62,647 bases of DNA from a virus. Of the stretch, positions 25,601 to 32,800 are shown one piece after another (the stretch's first letter is position 1; every line of letters starts with the position of its first letter). The notes under the pieces are model-generated. The model was not told the origin of the DNA and searched no databases. It worked only from the letters and a program-made list of their open reading frames with translations. The position numbers were made by a program, and so were the translations under genes. The stretch covers positions 1 to 62,647 of IMG/VR virus record IMGVR_UViG_3300010885_033467; one strand, given 5' to 3'.

Positions 25601-26566
25601 CTCTTTAGCACCCATAAGGTGCGCTTCGTTGCCGTTCTCATCTTTGGTCACATCAAACCCCGCTTTGCGCCTTACATCAGCTATTGCATGATTCGATGCA
25701 GAATACAGCGAACCTAAGTTTTGCCTGTCCTGTGCTAGTTCTTGACCTTTCTGAGTAGATTGCCCGTATATATCGCCTACTGTCGTTTTATCGGTTATAC
25801 CATGCTTCGCATTAAAGTCAGCAAGCCTTTTAGCTATTGACGCTTTTTGCATACCCTCTACTGCGGAGGGTACGGTCGTATCGGGAGCGTTTCTTTGCGC
25901 CCACCTATTGTACTCATCTTGCACAGCTTGCGGGTCGCTATTTACAAAAGGCTGACTAGATGTTTGGTCTATCTGAGCTTTAATTTGTTCTGCCGTCTGA
26001 GCGTCCCCGCTTTGCACTGCTGATTGATATTGTTTATTCAGCTTATCTAGTGCCTGTATAGATGGATTTGTAGCAACCGATTTAAGGTATTGCTCATTGT
26101 CGGTTATCTTATCGCTTATCTTGCTAGTAAGCGGATTGTTTCTTACTGCCGTAATCAGCTTTATTGCCTCGTTTTCATCCGCAGCCCTAGTCTTATCTTG
26201 CAGCGCAGCATCCTCTATTTCGTCAGATTGTACATTCCCACCTATATGCTTATTGGCATACATATCATTCTCCATGCCGTATGCTTTTTGCAGTTCGGCT
26301 TGCTTCTGTCTGTATGATTCTATGGTGTTAGGCTTTATAGCCCCGCCTGTACCCTTATCAAGCGCAGACATTACCCCACTAGCATCAAGCGTTGTAGGTA
26401 ACGCAGAAGGCGTGCCATCCTGCTTTGCAGGCTGAGTAGAAACGCTTGTATCTTGGCTTTTTTTTTTCGGCGGCGGCGGTGGCAATAAATCCACATCAGG
26501 CGCTTGTGTTTCTGCTACTGTTTGCTTCTTAGGCGGTGGCGGTGGCAATAGTTCTATTTCTTCCAT
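19661..26566 (-). CDS. giant polyvalent internal virion protein
   Basis: At 2301 aa this is the largest protein in the window, likely carried in the capsid and injected. It opens with two LLPPPPPKK motifs. A long helical region with a hydrophobic patch near 380-410 follows. Between about 698 and 1013, small domains are joined by repeated PVQE linkers; one, near 749 (GKGKGQELYMKALDEHG), resembles N-acetyltransferase-like modules of polyvalent proteins. Long coiled coils fill 1400-1800. The C-terminus has LMPFVKVPTNVIGETFTYA and a hydrophobic GAAFLLLGYF near 2118, as in ejected membrane-active proteins. No catalytic triad identified. Confidence 0.7.
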   Translation of the reverse strand: MEEIELLPPPPPKKQTVAETQAPDVDLLPPPPPKKKSQDTSVSTQPAKQDGTPSALPTTLDASGVMSALDKGTGGAIKPNTIESYRQKQAELQKAYGMENDMYANKHIGGNVQSDEIEDAALQDKTRAADENEAIKLITAVRNNPLTSKISDKITDNEQYLKSVATNPSIQALDKLNKQYQSAVQSGDAQTAEQIKAQIDQTSSQPFVNSDPQAVQDEYNRWAQRNAPDTTVPSAVEGMQKASIAKRLADFNAKHGITDKTTVGDIYGQSTQKGQELAQDRQNLGSLYSASNHAIADVRRKAGFDVTKDENGNEAHLMGAKESFLNGINETATGVANGVASLAMSDDEKIKAINDDIARKQALYPTKPETPAGELAQTAGSVLPYMVQGAVLPESAVAQAIMSGATFGADAKWSSLVEAYQEQKQNDPNISNQDALDAAKKQSNFDAAKGAIVGAGLPFGGVAGEGLAKKALSKGALNVLEKYASKVGVDASLFGGSRYASNLYANSNGAKRDLSSGVGDQVKMAVLFGTLHTLRDEMPQHVKDVYDAGMAKIFPDIDISLNEAVNSGKMTQEQANKVIVPTLQAKEVLDKMPQNIGVVKDQQLMPLMREKMGLIEQKKQLDKSFHEPIDKKIGAIDDEIKSIMAGRGNEETKAERIARIAEDVKASDVKDEDLLHYGEHKDEIDNLVAKPETESVETPVQDVNIKTDSGQINGSYGNEVEVNGNKIKLPKTGLIISDINLNEGVNKGKGKGQELYMKALDEHGRIYSTSPISEDALNAQNALEKKGLVKITNEEHGGVDFRVIEKTTPVQEAIEPVQEKEELRDVVGDSARDIGISHPYGKFLLDEIEKRMQDAGWKDSESLRVGLEKQFNETLKDRGEQRAISNLEDSYMAQLPKDVRGAEARNAILKKFEKSQTSVLSNRVPTQEASEPVQEKNEVVSNQPNYDNMSLDELRALKKEKYSNPDIESAMSDDEKALTKAIAKKFSELNQEIADRRKNKANQELSETSEQETREPVQESGEREYKLNSRISKDSKATAIAVTNPDFNAIEELFYVDHTTKKSLKKGVEDEGDGWLSIPIIGSDSKYLYRPETKEAVIIKSGKGGRMPYIIKDFIESNPKTKSVSEPETIKSTPSKITPRQAEINGLLDMQDAYNKMSDGARGKSSADGQRLRGQIKDKVAELGLTMRENGKAITVRSAIDRPVKRNMSAEGNKGIAEEHTPLTSRGEDVKSTFELLSDMGAHSFPEIYGADGKRMSPRQIETAVKDVKEGRPTNGAEILLNTLEDAHHSGNIDMIDLNSRETVSIPMKDYLDVQREAYHGSDEHINKIHTLAEDWFDSLPEEQKTELLNGQEQARLGQADQAGQGGAVSEESANTETQSDIGQKDAPAQGGQEPPTTTESETGVKEPQSYTSLKNKRVDAEREARGLSPAIQEARKAFGKSWDEAMAILDENPNATNELINGLGEIKGLKEKPRPLSDVENAMLLHRQVELQNDYAKQAEAVIKAAETGDESALAEAKARLAGTSDALQEIYDIGKRAGTENARGLSIRRMLAKEDFSLASMETKKRAANDGKPLTPEVKAHIEALHERINETQKAFEDYVANAEKKRAEEDANEELKQQRRARTRVDKEKILSQRTKIVSDIKDKGAAILARVAEKTGAIKNLDAPDSESLTTLLKEIAPDIADLAKNYAQEGVINLNEIVDKIHDEIGDALGLSKRNIRDAISGYGIEKEKSTRSELQKELDRLKAEARKLSRAEDIKSGAIDDPKLKAYKNRTANRIKEVEEKLKNGDFAKKERRPIGLDKEGLALKAEYERAKQEFELGLEKDRLKNRSGYEKTLDAIVKWGRTAKLSSPITLAKLTSAAIIRMTTTPLEEVVGGGISKLIPNIAKQALREGGFNSKAEAKAITTGIMNGIRASKDILNIKKGGKSNLEVLFGEKRLPPAAIDFFGHLHSALKAPAKEAEFERSLQKRLDASIRNGVDVTDPLVQASILTLAYKDANRAIFMQDNLISSANSALIRYLENNKSHPKSGKFAASVLQELMPFVKVPTNVIGETFTYAGGLPKGVADVVRVRASAKLKAIGAERLASVLHEGMGDLKPDEADMILRTLKKGSIGAAFLLLGYFNPTKVGGYNSKKKENESEVEEGELKVGDVAIPKFMLHNPLMETLQLGATIRQVKDHYVDNEDKYPILEGTWAAAMGLVSQTPMIDQAGRLDKLAKHPVDYAGEFTKGATIPALVDFIARYTDVDENGNRIKRKPDGFVEHLESAIPFLRQRVGNNKADENTPEQTQEMQTIELNK

Positions 26567-28701
26567 TATTTCACTGTATATCCCTGACTTCTGTAATATT
26601 GTTTCAGTTCATCGAGCGTGTAGCCCTCGTAGCCCTTCGTGCCTACTAGGCTTTGCAGTTTTGATATAGGCACTTCTTTTGTCGGTGCAGATTTCTTTTG
26701 CGCGGCGGGTGCACCTTGTGCTAGCTTTGATACGTCATACCCCTTTTCTCCAAGTGTAGCCAAAACCTCATCGGAAGTAAAGGCATTTGTATTTTCAGGA
26801 TTAGTGCCCGCCGCGCCAATCTCTTTCCATATTCTACCAAGTTGCCCCGATTTTCTTAGTTTCTCTGCTATTGCTTCGTATTTAGCGGGATTGCTAGCGT
26901 AGTCGCCATACTTGTAGCCTTTTAGCGCTCCCGCTTCATCGGCGGTTAAGATTGGAGTACTTGATTGGGTTGTTTGTTGTTCTTGTGGCGTTGTTTGAGT
27001 GGCTTGTGCATTGACCTTTTGTACAGGCTGAGGGGTTTGAGTAGTTTGAGTACCTTGCGCAGCACCTATCCTTCTCGCATTAGGGTCACTAGAACTTGCC
27101 ACATCGGTAATGCGTTGACCGTAGCCACCCACAGATTTAAAGAATTTGGACATTCTTTCGTCCTTCACACCGTTGTTACGTGCAAGCCCCTCTAAATACC
27201 CCTTGTCAAATGTCGCGTACGCTTTTGGGTCATCCTTCCATTCAGATTCGGGCGCGTCAGGCGCATACCCCGCAGCTACCAATGACCTCGCATCAGCTAC
27301 TAATGGTTTTATACCCGTTCTGTTGCCGTCAGCATCATACTCACCAAGACCAATCACACGGCGAACATTATTGTCCACCTTGCTGTATTTAAACACAGGT
27401 TTGCCTTTCTCTATCAGTTGAGTTACTTTTCCATTTGCGCCCTTTACAGTCATAGGTATAGCCACATCGGCAGTACCATTTTTCGCACCTGTAAAAAACG
27501 GCGCTATGCCGTACTCATCAGGGTTGAGCTTGCCGCCGTTTGCATTAGGTATAGGGTTGCCTGTTGCATCTACCACTGCATTATTTATAGACGCAGGGTC
27601 GGCAGGATTGTAAATTGTAGCAGTTCTTTTTGCTACTGGCTCTTTGTCAAATACAGAAGCAACCCCATTCTGAGTATTTGCGCCTTGCTGAAGCAAATAG
27701 CTTTCCCCGTCGTCTTGTTGCTTTAGGCCATGCTTATACGCGGCAAGGTCGAAAGGGTTGAATTGAGTATTATGAACTTTAGTCGTAACGTCTTTAGGGT
27801 TATTCTGTATCAAATAATCCTCAAGGAATGATTCTTGCGGAGTTATTACCCGTGGGCTTTTGCCTACTCTTTGCTCTAGTTCCTGTTTCTGCTCTGACAT
27901 TTGCTGAAACCTAGCTTGCTCGGCAGGCGGTAGCTTTGCAAAAGCATCATCAGTAGCTCTGATTACATTTCGATCATCAGCATAGTTTACCCTCGCCAAT
28001 TCACCTATCCTTTCGGGCGAGTGGGTTTTCATTGTATTCTGCTGATACACGTTTGGTATAGGCGTTTTTTCCCAAGAGTCTACACTTTTATCGGGATGCG
28101 CCAATATGTTTTTTGTCACTTTAGATAGGAATGGAGCCTGTTGCACCAATAGCGACCCGTTACCCTCGTCAAGCATCTTTTGCCTCTCAGGGAGCGCCGA
28201 TGCGCGAAATTTGGCTATGTTTAGCGCTGTTGCATCTTTATCATAATTTTCGCCTGTCTTATCTGCGTCTAATGCGCTAATAGCCTTTATAAGTTGCTCC
28301 TTATGACCTGCGCTTTGATTGACCTCTGAGCCGAATATATTTTTGTCAGCATTGATATTTTGAAGCGCCGTTAGCGAGTCTACCGAGGTGGGATTGCCGT
28401 TATGTTGTTTGTATAGTTCAGCCTGACGATTGGTTATGTCTGCTATCCTTTGCCTAAGATATGGAGCATCCGAGTCTAGTGCACCCTTGGTGTCAAGGTT
28501 CAAATCACCCACAAGCAAACGGGCGTTTTTCAGCTTCTCTTTTTCAGCTTCAGCCGCCGCCGCTTCATCAGCCGCGTTCTGAGCGTTCCAAGCTGCCCCT
28601 ATGTCCGTAATGTCCTTGTGGTTCGGAGTAAACATCACCGCCCCAACACCGCTACCTGCGCCACCTGCATCATACGGATTTCCAGTTGCTATTTCTGCCA
28701 T
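26566..28701 (-). CDS. internal virion/structural protein
   Basis: A 711-aa helical, Gln/Ala-rich protein with a coiled-coil N-terminal third (AADEAAAAEAEKEKLKNARL), a low-complexity Thr/Gln linker near 570-600, and a C-terminal KGYEGYTLDELKQYYRSQGY segment. It abuts the giant protein (1-bp overlap) and the next gene (3-bp gap). By position and composition it is likely another injected inner-core protein. Confidence 0.6.
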   Translation of the reverse strand: MAEIATGNPYDAGGAGSGVGAVMFTPNHKDITDIGAAWNAQNAADEAAAAEAEKEKLKNARLLVGDLNLDTKGALDSDAPYLRQRIADITNRQAELYKQHNGNPTSVDSLTALQNINADKNIFGSEVNQSAGHKEQLIKAISALDADKTGENYDKDATALNIAKFRASALPERQKMLDEGNGSLLVQQAPFLSKVTKNILAHPDKSVDSWEKTPIPNVYQQNTMKTHSPERIGELARVNYADDRNVIRATDDAFAKLPPAEQARFQQMSEQKQELEQRVGKSPRVITPQESFLEDYLIQNNPKDVTTKVHNTQFNPFDLAAYKHGLKQQDDGESYLLQQGANTQNGVASVFDKEPVAKRTATIYNPADPASINNAVVDATGNPIPNANGGKLNPDEYGIAPFFTGAKNGTADVAIPMTVKGANGKVTQLIEKGKPVFKYSKVDNNVRRVIGLGEYDADGNRTGIKPLVADARSLVAAGYAPDAPESEWKDDPKAYATFDKGYLEGLARNNGVKDERMSKFFKSVGGYGQRITDVASSSDPNARRIGAAQGTQTTQTPQPVQKVNAQATQTTPQEQQTTQSSTPILTADEAGALKGYKYGDYASNPAKYEAIAEKLRKSGQLGRIWKEIGAAGTNPENTNAFTSDEVLATLGEKGYDVSKLAQGAPAAQKKSAPTKEVPISKLQSLVGTKGYEGYTLDELKQYYRSQGYTVK

Positions 28702-28704
28702 GTA

Positions 28705-29535
28705 TTATTGATAATATGGATAAAGACCCAATGATGAAATGCCGTTACTTGACTTTAGCGGGTCAGATGCGCCTTGATACGAGTTTAGCCCGCTAATATT
28801 CACAGGGGTATTGTATGGAGATAGCCCCAACGAGCTAATGCCGCCACCCGAAGGTATAGAGGTAAACCCCGAATTATTCAGAGGCGCTACTATTGTTTGT
28901 TTTACGGGAGTTGTTGACCCGTCGTCTGTGTTTTTCTTAAATACCTGCGAAGCCCCTTGTTCTACACCGCCCAATGCGTCATTTATACCTGTCTGCTTGT
29001 TTGCCGTTGCTGCATTTTCGAGTGCTGCCGCCTGACCGCGTATAGCTGCCTGTTGCGCGTCTCTTTTATCCTCTAGCGACCTTTGTTGTGCGCCTACATT
29101 CCATAATACCTGATTAGCCGCCAACCCCTTCCTTTCTTGCGCGTTCGCATCTTCCAGTGACAGGTCGTTTGTTGCCTTATTGGCATTGGCTAATGTACCC
29201 CCGATAGCGGCAAGTGTAGCCTCTCCATTCGGTGAGGATTCCTTGATAGCTCTGATTGAGTTAGATATATTTGAATTGATTTGGTCTTGATAGCCCTGCT
29301 TGCCCGCAAGGCCATACATAGATGCCATTTGAGCGTTTTGCTGAGCAGCTTTAAATTCGGGGCGAATCTGCTGTGTAGGGACTTGATTAGCCTTATCTCT
29401 GAGTTTTGCGGCTCTATCGGCTTGCTGTGAAGCAGCAATGGCTTCTGTAATGCCCTTTATTGCACCTGCACCCGCCTCTATCGCCCCCGCATACGGGTTC
29501 AAATCATCAATACTAAATCCCTTCATAGTGTTCAA
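28705..29535 (-). CDS. internal virion protein, Ala/Gln-rich
   Basis: A 276-aa protein with a helical, alanine-rich N-terminal two-thirds (AIEAGAGAIKGITEAIAASQ) and a flexible Ser/Gly/Pro C-terminus where GISSLGLSPY and GISSLGLYPY repeat. The composition recalls T7 gp14-like or P22 gp7-like ejection proteins. It follows the nozzle gene in the late operon once the inverted lipoprotein gene is ignored. Confidence 0.6.
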   Translation of the reverse strand: MNTMKGFSIDDLNPYAGAIEAGAGAIKGITEAIAASQQADRAAKLRDKANQVPTQQIRPEFKAAQQNAQMASMYGLAGKQGYQDQINSNISNSIRAIKESSPNGEATLAAIGGTLANANKATNDLSLEDANAQERKGLAANQVLWNVGAQQRSLEDKRDAQQAAIRGQAAALENAATANKQTGINDALGGVEQGASQVFKKNTDDGSTTPVKQTIVAPLNNSGFTSIPSGGGISSLGLSPYNTPVNISGLNSYQGASDPLKSSNGISSLGLYPYYQ

Positions 29536-29592
29536 TTATACATACAAAAATAACGAAAAATATCCTAGATTTTCTTATTAAAATTATTTACG

Positions 29593-29600
29593 TAGATTTG
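29593..29600 (+). promoter_or_regulatory. -7 element of the lipoprotein gene
   Basis: TAGATTTG is an exact TAnnTTTG match 17 bp before the start codon, in an AT-rich gap. The -33 region has only a TTTTC-like match. Confidence 0.5.
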
Positions 29601-29617
29601 GTAGATAAATTAACCAT

Positions 29618-29833
29618 ATGAACATAAAAACCACATTTTTATTTTTGGCTATTATATTAACATTTGCATCATGTAAAAAGGATTACACCTGTAAATGTGT
29701 AACAACTTTAAATGGAGTTGTTCAATCTACAAGCACAAATACAATTTCCAATGTGACGCTTAGCGAAGCACAAAACCAATGCAATGGAAGCGGTGGTGGT
29801 GGTGGATTGTATTCTAGTTGTAGTATTCAGTAA
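29618..29833 (+). CDS. small lipoprotein (moron)
   Basis: A 71-aa precursor with signal peptide and lipobox (MNIKTTFLFLAIILTFASC, Cys19), then CKCVTTLNGVV, a Thr/Asn-rich middle, a five-glycine run and two more cysteines. It lies alone on the plus strand inside the minus-strand late operon with its own promoter and terminator, the classic moron layout. Probably expressed from the prophage and displayed on the envelope, perhaps excluding other phages. Confidence 0.75.
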   Translation: MNIKTTFLFLAIILTFASCKKDYTCKCVTTLNGVVQSTSTNTISNVTLSEAQNQCNGSGGGGGLYSSCSIQ

Positions 29834-29849
29834 TTTTTGTGTATAAAAA

Positions 29850-29878
29850 GGGGGATGTAAATACACCCCCTTTTTTTT
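29850..29878. terminator. strong bidirectional terminator
   Basis: A GGGGG/CCCCC stem with an inner TGTA/TACA stem is flanked by five A on the left and at least eight T on the right, so it can act on both strands. It ends the lipoprotein transcript and would also attenuate the late operon downstream of the nozzle gene. Confidence 0.85.
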
Positions 29879-29883
29879 CTTTT

Positions 29884-32800
29884 TTATTTGCCCGTCCTTT
29901 CGCTAGTCATTGTGAGCGCCATCAGCATCCTCAGTATCACATCGCCAGTATAATCGCTATTCATCGTCACTTGCAGGCTTTCTGACCTCAGTACGCGTCC
30001 GTTTAGTATTGGTATAGCCACATTAGTAGTTGTAGTGTCCCTTTTAAAGTCCACCGCAAATTGCCTTTCCTTCTTTCGGAACGCCTGTTTAGTGATTATT
30101 GACTTTTGACCATAATCGTTGGTAATTTCGCACGACCAATTATTGCCACCGTCAGCCTGTATAGACTCCATAGTCATGGATAGCCATACTTTTATCAGGT
30201 CAGGTCTTGCATTGAATACAGGCGTTATTGTTGCACCGTATTGTGTGCCGTAGAAGTTATTGCGTACATCGTTTTGATCGTGAATCCATAATTCCCCGTT
30301 ATTGTAAGAATATAGTAGCGCTCCAAGCGTTCCGTAGCACTCAGGTTGGAATGAGTAAAATGTAGTCCACCTATTCTTATCTTCCTGCCAAGCTATTGTC
30401 ACGCCTGCGCCTCTGAATGAGACACGCGCCTGTGTCAACTGAACATAGGTATTAGTGCCGTTTATTATCAGAGTGCCATGATTGTCCACCGTCACGCCTG
30501 CTGTACCATATAGGGTTACTGCTGTGCCATTAGGTAGTATGCCGTCCACTATTACATCGTCACCGTCCTGTATGCCAAAATCCTCAACGGGATGATTTAG
30601 AAACATTGCAAAACTTCCACCTTCCAACACCTCAGTAAATGGCACAATATTGTAAGCCACCTCTTTCTGAAATATAGTTATGATGTACTCGTTGTAGTAT
30701 TTATCTATACCCGAAGTTACCGACCACAACGGTTTAGCACAAAGCTCCTTAAAATAGGACTGCATGGTCGTGACACCTTTTGAGTTTATTGACTTGCTTA
30801 TTTCAGTCATCCCGTCATTCGCGTCTCTCCACATGATGAACCTCAAAGCATCTAATCCGTATATGTACCCGTCTTTGCGATACACGCTTGCGGGGTGCTG
30901 TGTGCCGATGTCCTTTATCTGCGCACGTTCAGTTCCGAGAAAGTCATTAGCTATCGCCACGGGCCCATTGAGTTGCTTGCTTTCGGATAGAACACGTTGA
31001 CCGATGTAGTCCGATATGGATTTGTTGGTGCATATTACGTGCAGCACATTTCCTAGCATTATCAGCCTTTGTATAGCTCCGTATTGCTTGTCTAGGCTCT
31101 TTCTGTTTAGTGCCTCAAAGCTGTTAAAGCCATTAAGATTGCTGTCGGTGATATACGGATTTGATACTATAATATCTGTCTCTTTATACGTCCTTTTAAA
31201 GAATGGGTCTGATACTCCTATTCTACCTATGTCCCATGAATCGCTGACGAAGAAGTCTGATAAGTTTGCATCCTCAATAATGTATGAGGTGAAGAATATG
31301 ATATAGTTTGTAGTGTCATTTACGATATACTGCCTCCTACGCCAGTATGCGTCCCCACAAGTCAGTACTATTGGATTAACACTATGGTCATTATTGGGGG
31401 TATTGGGGGCGGTACATAGAAATGATTCTCCCACCTCATAAAACAACTGTTCACCTGCCTCTATGTTCAAGCGAGGGTGTAGAACCTCGAATAATACGCC
31501 AGATTTTAATTCTGGCACTGACACTCTATTTCTTACGATAATACAATTTTGTTCCGTATCATAACCCGTAACCTCAAACTCATAAAGAGAACGGTATTTA
31601 TTGCCGTTTTCATCAGCTATAAGCCTAAGCCTATCACCTGCTTTATATGTGTATGATAATATAGAGTCGGGATTAGCCTTTTGGTAATCCAAAAAATTAT
31701 ATAAGCTGATGTATATATTTGTTGCGTCACCTGCAGAGTATGAGGATACTACGGGAGGATTGTATGTTGATATGGGGGTTGTTGTTGATATTGATGAAAC
31801 TATATTACCAGAGTCAATGGTATTTTCAGTAAGAGTTGTTGAGGCTCCCGCGTTCTCTGCTGTGCTGTATCCGATGTTACTTACATAGGTTATCTGATTT
31901 GCCACCCATTGCAAATAACCCGTTTCATACTGATTTTTGGTCAACATGATGTTATATGATGTCGCCCATATCGGCGGCTTGAAATTTAGCGTAACGGTAA
32001 GCGTAGGTTTACCAAATAAATACGTCCCTACTGGATATTGACTTGGGAAGTATATGTTAAGGTCTTCCGTGATAAATGGGATATATATTATAGACGATTG
32101 ATTGGTAATAACGCTACACTCTCTACCTGCTTCATCTTGATACCTTATTCCTATTTGATATGTACCCCCCCTTTTCAATCCCTTGCCAAATGGCGCATAA
32201 TTAGCTACGAGGATGAAGTTTAAAGGAGTGAGATATGGATTTGTTCCATTGTATGTCGTGAAATCTGGGAATGATATTATTTGTACGTTATTATTTATAT
32301 TGATTCCCTGATCGTTAAAATAAGCAATCAAATCATTAGGGTATCTTTGAGCAATAGCAGGAGCATTTAAAAAATTTCCAGGCGAAATAAACACATTTGC
32401 GTTTGCATATACCAATATTGAAAAAAGCCCTGAAATATCAGTTGTTGCTATTCTCCCTGTTTGCCCAAAAATTACTAAAGCCCCAGATATAGGGTTGGAA
32501 TTTGCATCCACAAAGCTACCGCTTATGTGAGTTTTTATTTGATTAGATAAAGTAATGTCATTTAGAACAAAAAGTAACTGGTATTGCTCATTAACGGCAA
32601 ATGGCTTTAATCCGCCAGTGGCTAGCCCCGGTGTTATAGTAAATGAATAGGCGCTAAGAGTATTTGAAACTAAAGAGTTTAATATTGAATCTCCTCCGTA
32701 TGGATTCGTATTAAATGAAGTATATACAGATGCCGTAGCTTGATTATTATATACAATCCAAGCCATTATAAGGTTGTTTATATTGTTGGTGTATTTCCAG

